Source of the DNA: Micrasema longulum
Lineage: Eukaryota > Arthropoda > Insecta > Trichoptera > Brachycentridae
NCBI GenBank assembly: GCA_022494885.1
Contig: JAGVSM010003752.1
Coordinates: 227,147 to 291,146 of the forward strand
Direction of reading: 5' to 3'
DNA: 64,000 bases
Part shown: positions 1 to 11,950 of the stretch, one piece after another
Numbering within the stretch: the stretch's first letter is position 1
Layout of the letters: each line of letters begins with the position of its first letter
Notes under the pieces: model-generated
Database searches by the model: none
Told to the model about the DNA's origin: nothing
What the model saw: only the letters and a program-made list of their open reading frames with translations
Program-made: the position numbers and the translations under genes

Positions 1-852
1 TCGGCAATGAATGAGTCATGCCGGGATACCATTCTCCTCAGAATTTCCTTTCGTAATCCATCCAGTGACTTTCCTTGCCCTTCCGCCCCCGCCTCCCGTT
101 TCCTTCTACCCACGTGCGTCAGTAGCCATCTCCACTAACCTACACATCTGACAAAACGAACGCTCCTCGTAAAAACATCCCAAACAAGCGAGGTAGTCTT
201 TTTTTTCTTTTTACGTTATTTTTATCTCCGGGCCGTATTTCCAGAAATTTGTACCCGGTCGGTATTATGATGCGTTCCTCCCCCGCACAGACTACTTCGT
301 GTATTTGAATCGTGAATCGCAGTTTTTCTTCTCTATTCAGAGTATTATAGCGCCCCTTGGATAAAACTCCGAAGTCATTAAAGAGTTACGTAATATTTCA
401 AGTTAGAAATATCTAAATAATTTATTCGTAGATCTGATTTCCCTACATACGTTTCCAGTGCGGTTTTCCTTGTGTTTAAACAAAGTTTTTTTGTTGTTTG
501 TATTGCTTACAAACCAGACGTTCAAACATGTTAATTCATTTAACGGTTAAAATGTTTTGACAAATTAAATCAATTATCTAAATGCAAAACATGAAATTAA
601 TATTTTAATCACTAACTTTGTCGTTATTCATTAAAATGAAAATAAATGATAATTTTTCCGAACAATGATTAATCTAATTCCCTACCATCAATATTTAAAC
701 CTGCATTCTTCACAATTTTGCTAATAATATAAGAACACTGACAAAAAATTACAAAGTCCCTAAATATAATAAATCTGGCATATACTAATTCAATTGTAAT
801 CATTACGATTCTATCTACACTGGAAAAACTAAAGGAAACATTGATATTGTAC

Positions 853-953
853 TTAATTATTTATTTATTTCACAGTTTTAAAATGCACAGAGGTTCTTTG
901 TTTCAGGTCTCGACTAGCTAGGAAATTCTTGTGTTTAGGCAGGACCTTCCTTT
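853..953 (-). repeat. LINE 3' tail (reverse copy of 20630..20732)
   Basis: The reverse complement of this stretch matches 20630..20732. Both contain a TAGCTAG core, a run resembling TTTGTTTCAGGTC in the other orientation, and end in an AATAAATAAAT-type tail. Such simple A/T tails are usual at the 3' ends of non-LTR retrotransposons. No coding part is attached. Confidence 0.55.
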
Positions 954-2533
954 TTACATGTTTTTTTTGTTTTCATTAAATGATGCTTAAACAATTCACA
1001 TAATAATAATAGTATCAAAAGATGAAAAATATATATAAATTAGAAAACATACCGATAATAATATAAATTGAAGCATCAATGTAAATAAGAAAATATATCA
1101 TTGAAATTATATTCGCGTAAAAGAGCTAAGGTCTAAATAATAATAATATTTTAGAATTCGCAAATCATCTAAAAATAATAACTATTTCAGTGAAGACACT
1201 GGACTAAAAGTTCTTCACGTTGAATATAAAATTTTAAAATTAGTCAGCTTGGAAATCTTAGAAATTAAAAAAGCGATTAATAATAAGAAAAAAATACCAC
1301 CCCACTCTTGACTAGTTTCAAAGATTGTATCCCTCTCACTTCACACTTCCCATAGTTATAAGAACAACATGACAAAAAGACTTGACTTATAAACCGTATA
1401 TGTTTTGATTTAATATTAAGTCACTGTTAAAATAAAATAGGATAGAATTCATTTATTAATTATACCTTGATAAAGAAGCTTGTGTAGCATTGAAACCGGT
1501 AGGTAGGAAAAAAATGGTTAGTAACAAAGTGCTTTTATATTTATTTTACTAAAATGAATAAACACAAAGTATAAATATTATTTTAAAAAGTAAAAAATAG
1601 GGATATGACAAAAAAAATCAAAAATTTATTTAAGCATTTGAGCGACAGAGACAATAACTTCAGTTTGTGTATGTTTTTTGCATGAAATTGTAAATATAAT
1701 GCTAAAAAAATAAATATACATAAATATATAATTTTTAAAATACGTCGCATCGCTAGTATATGTCGCCGAAAAACTAACGGAATCTTGCACATTGAGAAAT
1801 AAAATTGATTTATAATATTATTGATATTTTAAGCATTAACTTTGTGGTCTAACATTTTACTTGATGTTATTTAATATTTGTAAATAACCACTTACCCTTA
1901 AGATAGAATGTTATTATTATTTTTTTTAATTTTATAAATATTTAAGTATATATTATAATTATAAGTTATGAATGTGATGATTTAAATAAAATGATTAAAT
2001 TTGTATTATTTGTAGACAATTCTTAATGTAATTGAATAAATCACTCGTAACCGTATATGAAAAATATTTTTTTTATAATAATATGAAGATATAACTCATC
2101 ACGTAATGAAATAATTATAAAGATAATGCTGCATTCCTTATTCCGCAGTTTGGGCTCGTATTTTAAAGAATTCATTTGTGTTACGTATACGGTGGGTAGA
2201 TTGTTACTCAATAAAATTGTAATCATATGGTATTGAGTATGTATATGTAAATGCGACGAAGGCGATTTAAATTTAAAGAGGTTTTTGTGCGCTTCATATT
2301 TTACAATCATCCCTTCTTCTGATTGCAATATTTCTTAATGATTGCAGTTGTATTTTATGTAATCGTGAACACGTATGCGCCGCCAAAGGGGAAATCAATA
2401 TTCTGTTACAAATTGTATTTATGGTCTCCCGTACACATACATACGTACAAACATAAATACTGCATCATTCCGTATCGTCAATGTTACGCAATAGTATGGG
2501 CGCACTTACATCCCTTCTCGGCCTAAAGTTAAG

Positions 2534-2557
2534 CCCGGTACCCGGTACCCGGTACCC
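2534..2557. repeat. Short tandem repeat, unit CCCGGTA
   Basis: Three perfect copies of the 7-base unit CCCGGTA plus a partial copy. No function is suggested. Confidence 0.9.
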
Positions 2558-3032
2558 AGTCCTCACTGGTTAGTAAGGAAATGTTGAGACGGCAATTCGA
2601 AGCCAATAAAATTGGTTTTCCGATTAATACCTAATTTGGCTCATGGCTCAAAAGCTCTAGTGACGAAAATTTATCGTTTGAACGTTTCTATCCATGATGA
2701 AAGATTGATTTCATTTAGAACTTCGAGATGGTAAAATATGTCATTTTGTACATTTTTTAAAAAAGAAAATGAAATATCTGCGTTCTTGTGATTTACCAAA
2801 ACATTCGGATTTTGGAGTTGTGAAATACTCATTATTAGAAAATGGGAAAAATAGTCAATGGACTAAGGAGATTTATCCTGAGTTTATTTCATTCATAAAT
2901 TCAACAAGCCGTGTTAATTAATACTACAAAAATGCGTTATATATCGACCCACGTGTGATTGAAATTCCCGCTTCTTTATCAGTCCTCAGTGCTGCAATTT
3001 ATTTTGCCTTTCGTTTGCAGCATAATCTCGAT

Positions 3033-3225
3033 CTTTAATTAACTGAGGGTAAGATGATCAATTACGTACTTCAAATCCTCCGGGGAAGCTTAAAAAATAT
3101 AGTGAAATAACACATTGAATAAATATTTCATTTCGATTTTTTTGTAAATCGAGTTAAAGTCCTCATCCTCAATGGTAGGCTTAAGTCCTTACCTCTTGAC
3201 TACGAGACGGATTTTAATTCTCTAA
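3033..3225 (-). repeat. SINE-A, degenerate minus-strand copy
   Basis: Read on the minus strand, this follows the SINE-A body seen at 18901..19160: a GAAATATTTATT block, then a stretch ending in TGATCATCTTACC. The tRNA-like head is weak and the GATGAT tail is missing, so this is an old or truncated copy. Confidence 0.4.
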
Positions 3226-4450
3226 TCGAGTTGATACGATCTGAGTATACGAATTTTACGTGCAAATAAATTTAAATTTAAATCATCAATCTGAAAAGGG
3301 GATTTTATTTTTTTTAAATACGTATGTTATGTGACGACAGGGGGCGTTTTCGATAGTAAAAAAATGTTTGTAATTCTCATTTTTTAGTCATTACAATCAA
3401 ACGAGTTATTATCAAACGGTCTATTAATAAAACGGGATTCCCTTATTCAAACTCATCTTACCTAACATCACATTTATTAATTGAATCTACCGAAACCGTG
3501 CAATTATAGTGTCACGCCTTATAATCAAGAGTGAGACGAAGATGATTCTGTAGCGGGTAGTGGGGTATAGGTAGCATGCCCGAATTCCTGCACATTACAC
3601 AGTAGTTAAGTGATTGAATTACCTGGCCACGTATTATACAAAGCGGATTTTATCATTAAGTTTAAGCTCGATGCCGATCCGACGGTAGAAACGTAAGCAT
3701 TAAAATAGTGCTGACAAAGCAGTCATGAATACGAGAAGGTACGCTGAGATGGTTTCAATGGTGCTCGCGTACTTGACTCATCAAACAACTTTTTGGTTGG
3801 CGTTCAAAAGAAAATGACTGGCTTCGCAATATCTACATTATAATACATTTCGGCCTTTCGATTCCTTTGTAGAGAGGCTATTGGAAAACCGCTCCCGTAT
3901 TTTTTCCTCGAAAGTATCGCGGATTCTCGACTATATTACATTATTATTTGAAATGTTGTTTTTTTTAATGCCGCCTACGAAAACATATATGATTAATGTT
4001 TTCTTTTCTTTTGTAGTTCAACACAGAAAAATACATAAAAGTATTGAAAATCACAATAATGTGCGTAGGTTTCACCTAACTGAATATTCGATACAACCTA
4101 AAAACATTCTGATTAAAAAATATATTTTATTAACTGCTGTTTATAATACGTCATAATTACATAGATTGAAATGAATTTTTCAAAAATAATGCACGGATTA
4201 TTATCTTATATATTATTATTATTTGGGTAATCTTGATGTCATTGAAATATTTGAATCGAATGTGCCTTATTGTTTATTGAAAAATTTGACTTCCATTTAT
4301 GATGGATGGTGGTTATTTTTGCATACACACGTCAAATGAGATTGATCAACAAACGCGACTCGTGCACGAATAACGTTTTTTTAAGATATTACTAGTAATT
4401 CAAGCAGGGTTATTGAGCAACCGTTCGGTGGTTGGTGATTTTGTTTATTT
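3226..4450. other. No recognisable gene
   Basis: An ORF of 91 codons at 3881..4156 has no recognisable similarity and a composition like the AT-rich background. I see no repeat family member here. Confidence 0.4.
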
Positions 4451-4595
4451 CGGGCGGGTGACATCGCCGGCCAGCGGACGAACAGCGCTGCCGGGGTCCG
4501 GTGTCCGGTGTCTGCCACTCGACACCCTCGACACCCCCGGCCGGCCGAGGGAGCGCATGCACTAATACTAACCGCCGACGTCAGCATAACTAATA
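4451..4595. other. CpG-rich island, possible promoter or first exon
   Basis: A sharp GC-rich, CpG-rich patch in an otherwise AT-rich region. It contains GGGCGGG, a CCGGCCGGCC-type run, a GACACCC tandem motif and a CRE-like GACGTCA near its right edge. Together with the GC-rich patch near 5.4-5.57 kb it could mark a transcription start or non-coding first exon, perhaps of the downstream CCR4-type gene. I see no convincing coding sequence or TATA box, so this is an inference from composition only. Confidence 0.3.
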
Positions 4596-5434
4596 CGTAA
4601 TCACTGACCAAATCATCTCAGATTGCCTTCATTAAGGTGCCTATTACGTTCTACGTCAGCGATGGGTAACCTATGACACACGCCGAGACATTTTATGTGA
4701 CACCCGTCGTTTACGGACGATCTTCGCCCAAGAACCGACGCAGCGATGCGCTTTATTCGTTCACTAACCTTACTTCGTTCCTTTTTCATGTACTAGGGCT
4801 GCAAAAATTACCAATATTCCTCGAATAATAATAGAACGGCACCCGAATCAAGCCAGTTTTTTTTAGAATTTTGACACGCCGCGCGCCGATCTAAAAATGT
4901 TACCCATCACTGTTTCACGTGCTGTCATTTCGTATCTTTAAGTAAGGAACACTTATTTGCAATTTGTTTATAATTTTTTACTTTATTTTAATTTTAAATA
5001 ATAACTGTTTGATTTTTAAACTGTTTATATTAGCAACGTAGTAAATATGACGCTTCGTGTACCAGCAAAATAAAAAAATAGCGTCTTATAATAAGTAACT
5101 ACCTACAAGTATGCTAGGTTTCACACAAACGTAGTTAATAAATTACTATGTAAATTAACTCGATTGTATGCGATAAACCATCGTAAATTGAACACCACTA
5201 TTTCTTGTTGAATGTTATATTAAGTAGTCAGTGTGTACAACGTTTGCGAATATTTGTTATCTTTGTTCTAAAGGGTATTTTAAAATTCCCGAGCAGTACG
5301 GCGCTGTCTATCACGTTGAATGGCTCATTTTTTAGGTCTAGATATTTCAAAACATTACGTCGTTATTTACTGCCAACAGCCGAATGATGGACGCCGCAAT
5401 TTCTCCGTACGGTTCGTGTTTCCTCGGCGCCCCT

Positions 5435-5575
5435 TCCTCGGTCCTCGGTCCTCGGTCCTCGGGCGCGGACGGGGCTGAAAGAAAGCGCGGGAAATTGTAC
5501 CGTGACCGGCAGAGCGGGCAAACTCCCGCCACCGCCACCGCCACCGCCACCGCCGCGCCGCGTCTTCATTAGAAA
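5435..5575. repeat. GC-rich tandem repeats (TCCTCGG)n and (GCCACC)n
   Basis: Four copies of the 7-base unit TCCTCGG sit at 5435..5462, and a run of about five CCACCG units at 5526..5555. They lie in a GC-rich patch. Short ORFs cross this region in several frames, but their low-complexity products (poly-Gly/Trp-Arg or Ala-Thr) are by-products of the repeat and are not evidence of a gene. Confidence 0.7.
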
Positions 5576-5744
5576 AACATTTTATTGGACTTGTTAATAT
5601 GGCTATCAGATTAACGCAGGGTCGTGATTGCCGAGGATTTCGAGTTCTTTCCTTACTAAGGTATAGAATCCGCGGAGGAGGACCTCTCATTCTTTCTCCG
5701 ATACAACCCCGCGCTTTATGGCTTCTAATTTGCTTCTAATGATG

Positions 5745-5920
5745 TCCTACTATTGTTCTTTATTCGTTGTTTGAGCGCGCGTTGTATTGGGCGAATTCTT
5801 TGAATGTTTCCTAGATGTACCTATATACTACATATATTTGTATAGTTGTTTATTTTTTTTGTATTTCTACGTTCTTCTTCCTTTCGAAGCGGGATCAAGG
5901 AAGTATGGTTGGTCCGGTTT
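5745..5920 (-). repeat. Dispersed repeat, inverted relative to 37680..37845
   Basis: The reverse complement matches 37680..37845. Shared words include TTCCTTTCGAAGCGGGAT, GCGTTGTATTGG and TTCTTTGAATGTTT, in the same relative order. The 37.7 kb copy continues into a SINE-B-like 3' end, so this is probably the 5' half of the same element. Confidence 0.6.
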
Positions 5921-6397
5921 AAAAAATTGATTGTGAATATCGAAACTGAAAAAAGGCAGTTGTTTTTATGAGAACTTCGGGAGAAGGGTGGGCTCTTTCA
6001 TAACCTTTTCTTTTATTAGTGATTTAAACTGAGATGAAAATTCTAAATGGTTTTCTTATTCAAATTTATAAAAAAAAACTATCTGAATTTCGTAAAATAA
6101 GAGATAATAGTTCGGAGCAATCCCATATTGAATTAACAATTTTGAATAAATTTAAAAGGTTTATAATTTTTCTTCTATCGTTAAGTTTTGACAAATTTAT
6201 TGTTTTTAGTAAAAAATCGTAATTTAAAAATTCACTACTGATTCTAAGTTTAAAATTTACATTTCAATTTTACATTTCGTCGTGATCGTAGAACAACGAT
6301 GGATGTGCGAAAAACGCGACATTGACTTTCTTTTATATTTAGATCTTGAAAAGGTAATCTAAATAATGGCTTTTATATTCCAGGTTTCAATATAGAG

Positions 6398-6401
<4 letters not shown>

Positions 6402-6435
<34 letters not shown>
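6402..6435. repeat. (AT)n microsatellite
   Basis: Seventeen AT units directly precede the LINE remnant at 6436. It may mark the 5' truncation point of that insertion. Confidence 0.95.
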
Positions 6436-7238
6436 CTAACCTTGGTTACAAAGGTTTACGAAGTGTGCAAGGAGAGTGATTTGCTAATGAATGTGCAAAA
6501 GTCGAACGTCATGGTCTTTGAAAGAAATGTAACTATGACTGAATGTAAGATTATAGTAAATGGAGATAGTTTGAAACAGGTCGAAGAATTTGTATATCTG
6601 GGTAGTATGTTTACTAGAGATGGAAATATGGACAAGGATATTGAAAGGAGGGTTAGTGCCGGTAACAGAGTTAATGGTGCCTCAAAGTCTGTCGTAGCAA
6701 ATAAGTGTCTATCGCAAGAGGCTAAATTAGCAGTTCATAATGGAGTTCTGGTACCAACCCTAATGTATGGAAGCGAAGCATGGAGTTGGAAAAAAGGGAC
6801 GAAAGTAGACTGAATGCTGTTGAAATGCGATCCCTCAGGCAAATGTGCGGAAAAAGAATGTATGATAGGTGCCCTAATGTCGAAATTAGAGCAGAATGCA
6901 AGGCTGAGCTAAGCATTATCGACAAAATTAAGAAAGGTCTTTTGCGATGGTTCGGTCATGTGGAGCGAATGAATGATGAAAGAACGGCTAAAAAGATTTA
7001 TGATGCGAATGTGTCTGGTTGTAGAAGTCGAGGAAGGCCGAGAAAGACATGGCATGATCAAGTACAACCAATTCTTGAAAGTGGTCATGTGAAAAGTCGG
7101 AATAATCGACGTGCGTGCATGAGAAGATGTATGAATGTGAAGGAAGCAAAGGAAGTGTGCCAGGACAGAGTGGTGTGGCGTTCTATCCTCTCTGCCTACC
7201 CCTCTGGGGAAATGGCGTGATGGTTAGTTAGTTAGTTT
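6436..7238 (+). pseudogene. LINE-alpha: reverse-transcriptase C-terminal fragment, frameshifted
   Basis: This is the 3' end of a non-LTR retrotransposon. The first part (6442..about 6795) reads through motifs typical of the RT thumb and connector, including EFVYLGSMFTRDG, RRVSAGNRVNGA and HNGVLVPTLMYGSEAW. The second part (frame of 6780..7220) reads RWFGHVERMNDER, GRGRPRKTWHDQ-like residues (GCRSRGRPRKTW) and RVVWRSILSAYPSGEMA before a TGA. The two frames meet at a run of six A (6790..6795), consistent with a one-base deletion. The 5' side, including endonuclease and catalytic palm, is absent. A short TTAG tandem tail follows the stop, as is usual for LINE 3' ends. Related fragments lie at 31.3, 32.4-32.8 and 40.7 kb. 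The clade is not assigned with certainty. Confidence 0.88.
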
Positions 7239-8270
7239 ACTAACCCAAGTATCAAATGATATACTTTTGTTCTTATTAAATTGTGATATGAAGTGGGAAA
7301 AAAAATTTAAACCGCTCTCATTTTGGAGAAAATCACATGCGTCGTTGTTGTACGTACGGTCGTGGCGATTTGATGGTTGAAAAGCCTTTAGAATCCCAAA
7401 CCAAAGTTTTATTTTGTTTCAATCAAAGTTTATTATGAATTGTGATAATTCAATCATGAAAATTTTGGTAAAGAAATTTTTGCTGAATCGCGTTATTTCA
7501 TGGGAAAAAAATCATAAATTGGCAAGAAAAGGGTTAACAAAGTTCTGCCGAAAAGGGTCAACAAGTTTTCCAAAACCAATACTTGATCAATTATAAATAC
7601 TTGGATTTTATTTAATTCAATTATTTAGTGAGAAGGGGGTTTACTGTTTACTGTTTATTGCAATTATCTAAATATAATAATTATTGAATTCGTGAATTTA
7701 AAGAATCGCGGAAGCCAGTAGGCTCGGGGGTGTTGTGTACATATTAATGTACCTTTATCTGCAGGTAAATTAATAGCGATATTATTAGTTATTTATTGCG
7801 TCTGCTTTAAATTTTCGACGTCAGATTTTGACGGATGAACTTAGTAAATATTATATTCGCGAGTACGTCAATCAAGAAACGACGGTACCTAGTTTGTGAG
7901 GGAATGTTGGATGTAATAGTAGGAACGTTAAAGTGATTGATTTCCGCTCACACGTGTTGTTAATTGGAAATATAATACGTGCCGATACCGAGTAAATAAT
8001 TTGTGAAGTAAGGTAATATTCGTGATGTTCCTATACCTTGTCTTATAAGGCTCCCGTTCTTTAACGAGTGTTTTCTGTCCCGAGCTATTAAATTATGAAA
8101 CCGAACACTTGACTGCGTAGCTCTGCACGTTGTAATTAACCTTTCCCAACAAATAATCATTTTATTTTTAATATAAAGAATATTTTATACTCCGTGGTAC
8201 GACAATTTACAACTTGTTTGTTTTTAAATTTGTATAAACAACTTTAATTTTTCAATTCAATAAAATTTAA
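7239..8270. other. No recognisable gene or repeat
   Basis: AT-rich sequence. Two ORFs of 60-66 codons show no recognisable similarity. Confidence 0.4.
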
Positions 8271-8505
8271 CAATGTTTTGAGTATGTCCAAATGTTTCCA
8301 GACTGGCTGGATTTTCCCCCTAGAGAGTTGTTCACATTTAAATTTGTTGCAACAGACAGGGAAAACATTTTTGAGAAGGGAATATGGCCACTTAAACCAG
8401 GCAATGACAGGTCATAAGCCCTGTAAATACCTAGACTCCCATATTCCCTTATCAAATATGTTTTCTCTCTCTGTTCCAACAAATTTAATTCGATTTATAA
8501 ATTAA
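8271..8505 (-). repeat. Repeat R, minus-oriented copy with internal foldback
   Basis: Begins with CAATGTTTTGAGTATGTCC, the reverse complement of the right end of the copy at 10091..10484. Inside, 8336..8490 is an imperfect inverted repeat: TTGTTGCAACAGACAGGG and AAGGGAATATGG on the left mirror CCATATTCCCTT and a CTGTTCCAACAA on the right. The shared family core is TGACAGGTCATAAGCC. No coding capacity is visible, so a non-autonomous DNA element is the simplest reading. Confidence 0.65.
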
Positions 8506-9007
8506 TATCGTATGTAATAGCACGTCAATAGAAAAAAATGATAAAACTGAAAATATATCCCGAAAGGAAATTCTATTCACCGGTTCAATATCTCTAAGTT
8601 TAAGTCAATTCTTTCCTTCCAATATCCAACCCGCGTTCTTTACTAACAATTTTGGAAAAACTTGGCAACTCCAAATCAAAAATATGTTTTTTAGAAAAAG
8701 TGGTGTGAAAGTAAAAGTGAAAGCACATTCATTCATTCACTATTAATGTTATTCACATTATAAACAATAATAAATATTAAAAATAATGTGACCGAAGACA
8801 CTTGAAAATATACTTTATTTATTCTTTTACATGTGGGAATATACAAAGAAGACTTAATACACAGAAAGAAATTACAAAATGTTTTGACAGTTTTAAACAC
8901 TACGTACTTATTTTTATATTTAATTTCTGTACACCTATATTATTAATATAATAAAACCTACAATAAAAGAACAAAAACAAAACATAAACTGTACGTTTTT
9001 GGAGCGA

Positions 9008-9250
9008 GGCCTCGATTACAATGGGAAGTTAACAGAGTTATTTTTAACTGTCTATAAAGAAAATCCGATATTTGTATACGAACATGAGTATATTTGCATG
9101 AACATTTAAAATATCTTCGTCGGTAACCTATAATTGAACATGTTTAGGGGAAAAAATGTATGCATATACTGCTTTTCACACAGAAAACTTAATTTTACTT
9201 CGTAGATAAAATTGAAGATAAATGATAACTTCCCATTGTAATCGGGGCCC
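9008..9250. mobile_element. MITE-1, complete copy
   Basis: A 243-bp element with terminal inverted repeats: left GATTACAATGGGAAGTTA, right TAACTTCCCATTGTAATC, flanked by GGCCTC and GGGGCCC. The interior has no ORF and carries the family words CTTCGTCGGTAACC and TTTACTTCGTAGATAAA. Other copies are at 17.1, 29.5, 60.1-60.9 and 62.7 kb. Confidence 0.85.
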
Positions 9251-9769
9251 AGCTGTAGCATTTCTTAACATACCCGAAACCATTTTTAAGACCGTGGGTC
9301 TTCCTATCGGCTTCACTCAAACAAAAAAGCGATGTTTTTTTTGTCAGTAAACGTGTTACTCTTTTAAAATGTACAATTTTTTATTTCGCTTATTTCGCGT
9401 TTATACAATTTACAATTAAGTAAAAAAAGAAACCAATGTTGGCAAAATAATCCCAAATAATTATTTTCTTCCTTTTGCTATTTTGCCTGATGATTTTTCT
9501 GATCTTTCTTATCAAAATACCATAAAAATATTAGCACATTCTGAATGCTGATGTATCATAATAAAACATACGAAAAATGTACGACCCCGTCATGTACACT
9601 TTCTAAAAAAAATAATAAAAGTTTGAGCGGTTGTCGTCTCGGCCGATATTGACGAGATTTAGAAAAAAAAAAATCACATTAGAGTCAAAAATACAGCCAG
9701 TCATTTAAAATCATAAAAACATTTTTCGTCTTCTGCTTAGCAAAAATATTTAATTTATTTACTTATAAG

Positions 9770-10090
9770 TAGTTTAATACATATTTGTTGAGACATGTCC
9801 CAGCACCGTAGGACCTAAAGTCCCGCGTTGAGTTGGGACGAGTAATTATTTGACCCAGATATACGAGTATATCACCACGAATATTGTATCGGCTCAGAAT
9901 GGAAAATCATCGAGGAGTTTCCCACTCAAATCCCTCCCACTAAGGGAAATCCTGTCCTTAACTCATCTCTTATAAACAGTTTTTGTTCTCGAGAGCTTAA
10001 TACGCTCTTCCAAAATATTAAAAACTCTCGGTGCGATAGAGAAGAGATGTCTCTGAGCAAAGGCGTACGGGTTTTAGGTATGACACAATT
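9770..10090 (-). pseudogene. LINE-delta 3' fragment
   Basis: On the minus strand, part of an 80-codon ORF (9926..10168) reads IPKTRTPLLRDISSLSHREF and ends VGGI. That is a plausible but unrecognised non-LTR C-terminus. It is followed downstream by a 3' region containing CGTCCCAACTCAACGCGGGA (about 9820..9842). The same 3' region recurs at 32425..32575 and is distantly like the LINE-gamma tails. I cannot name the clade. Confidence 0.45.
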
Positions 10091-10484
10091 TATAATATGT
10101 TGCAGGTACTTAAACTTTAAACCAGAGAGGGAAAAAAATTTGAGAAGAAAATATGGAAGTATAGGCATTTATAGGACTTACGACCTGTCATTGGCTGGTT
10201 TATGTGGCCACCTTACACACTGTAACATTCACCATTCTGCCTATGTTTGAACATCCACATTTCCTCAACTCTTCTATCTGTTGACTTTTGTGAAGTAAAA
10301 GAGCTGAAACCTTTATCACGCGGGTGAGATTTATCCGGCTGAACCAATTCCCTACTAGGCAACGCCCGAAAACAATTTTTCAATTTTATACCTTTTCTTT
10401 TACCATTTAACGTTTACCTTTTTACTCCCCAGGCAGAAAATCCAGCCAGTCTGCAAACATTTGGACATACTCAAAACATTGTTG
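10091..10484 (+). repeat. Repeat R, most complete copy
   Basis: Contains, in order, the left end with GAGAGGGAAAA and AAAATATGG, the core GACCTGTCATTGGCTGGTTT, the block AAAGAGCTGAAACCTTTATC, a GGCAACGCC block, and the right end GGACATACTCAAAACATTG. It is non-coding apart from chance ORFs. Copies or pieces occur at 8.3, 10.8, 11.8, 20.7, 25.7-26.1, 30.9 and 42.4 kb. Confidence 0.7.
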
Positions 10485-10787
10485 AATACAGAATAACCCC
10501 GTTTGACGGAATTCTAAATAAAAAAACAAAATTCACGCTTAGTTTTAGCAATGTCAAGTATTGGATATCCAAAATGGTCATGGTTGGTTCTGAAATCGGC
10601 CGTTTGTGAGCGGCTTTACCTTGCCTCGCTCGTGAATTACTCGCGTGTTTGGGCTTCTCGCTTGATCGGACTCTTCGAGGGCCGATAAAAAAATACGTCG
10701 TTACAAATCCGATGCAAAATTATTTGGTGGAATGACAAAACCAATCATGGTAGATGCTAACCGCACCTCTCGATATCGCTAAACGAA

Positions 10788-11075
10788 ACAAATTATAACA
10801 GAGATGGAGAACATTTTATAGAAGTCTAGATCCACGGGGCTTATAACCTGTCACTGGCTGGTTTCAGTGGCCATTTTACGCACTGTGTAACATTCACCAT
10901 TCTGCATATATTTGAACATCTATATTCCTTTGATTCTTCCATCTTTTGACGTTTGTGAAGTTAAAGAGCTGAAACCTTTATTGTTACGTATGAGATTCAT
11001 ATGATTAAATCATTTCACCTGCATACTAGGCAACGCCTAAAAATATTTTTCAATTTTTATGCTTCTTCTGACCAG
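10788..11075 (+). repeat. Repeat R, partial copy
   Basis: Same order of blocks as the copy 300 bases to the left: an ACAGAGATGGAGAACATTTT left end, CACTGGCTGGTTT core, AAAGAGCTGAAACCTTTAT block and GGCAACGCCT block. The CAATGTTTTGAG-type right end is lost. Confidence 0.65.
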
Positions 11076-11329
11076 GTGGATTTATCAACAATTATTTATT
11101 TCACATAAAACTTTCATTCATTTACATTATTTTTATATTATGTTCTAGTACATAATAAATAAATACAATATAATAAATAACACTGTATAGATAAAAACAT
11201 AAAATATAAATAGCAGACAATGCAACAATAATTCCGAGTTCAAATAGACTACTGTTTTGGTGGGGTGACCATCTCAAGGCAGTTCTCGGGACCAAAATCC
11301 AGAATCCATTTTTCAACAAATAATTTTTA

Positions 11330-11811
11330 TTTCTGTTTTCAGTTTCAGTGCTGCAGAGCAGCGTTTATTTAATAATTTAAAATACATTTTACAATTTGTT
11401 ACCCCCTAAGTCTAAAGACTTTTCGGTAAGACACTTTTTTTTTAATGACAGGTTTATTTTACATTATTATATTTATTTATTAACAGGCACTATAAAGCAT
11501 TTATAAGATTTTTCTTTAGTTTTTGTTATTTTTATTTGAAGACCTTTCACGTTAATGATGGCTTGTGGGAAATCATTGAACAACCTTGGAATAACGCAAT
11601 TTAATGTTAGCTCTCCGAAGTAATTTGTAATTCGGGGAACGATCAGGGAGCCCTTAGTTTTTAATCTAGTGTTGTGAGTGTGGGAAACTCTTTTTTTATA
11701 TTCCAAATCAACAAAGTGATCTACAGTCAATTTGTAGTCACAAATTTGTTTTACCGGGAGGACATTACAGAATTTAAAAATATACACCTCCGCCCATATG
11801 TTTCGCCTCAC
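11330..11811 (-). pseudogene. LINE reverse-transcriptase C-terminal remnant
   Basis: A 112-codon minus-strand ORF (11811..11473) carries a pattern typical of the extreme C-terminus of non-LTR polyproteins: SHTHNTRLKTKGSLIVPRI followed by LNCVIPRLFNDFP. The same HNTR...VPR...IPKLFN..LP layout is seen in the LINE-beta fragments at 23.3 and 28.3 kb, but the sequence differs, so this is a related family. The catalytic RT motifs are absent. The minus-strand 3' region runs to about 11330. Confidence 0.7.
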
Positions 11812-11836
11812 GAATTATGTTATCCGGTACAACAAA

Positions 11837-11950
11837 CAATGTTTTGAGTTTGTCCAAAACTATGTTGTAATATATTAATATTAACAGCTCCCAAGGGGGT
11901 TGAATCCAGTTGTTGTCTACAAAAATTTAGACAAACGCAAAACATTGTTG
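11837..11950. repeat. Short inverted-repeat derivative of repeat R
   Basis: A 114-bp unit bounded by CAATGTTTTGAGTTTGTCC on the left and GACAAACGCAAAACATTG on the right, which are inverted copies of the repeat R terminus. It has lost the family core, as expected of an internal deletion derivative. Confidence 0.65.

Larger units (their letters stand above)
1..3032. other. AT-rich stretch without recognisable gene
   Basis: No open reading frame here resembles a known protein, and I see no splice-bounded coding exon. The only recognisable pieces are a LINE 3' tail near 0.9 kb and a short GGTACCC tandem repeat at 2.53 kb. The first 180 bases are somewhat GC-richer than the rest, but I could not assign them a function. 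Confidence 0.5.

Noticed and set aside
5363..5690. Gly/Arg-rich ORFs over the GC-rich patch
   Set aside because: Low-complexity translations of a CCACCG and TCCTCGG tandem repeat in several frames.
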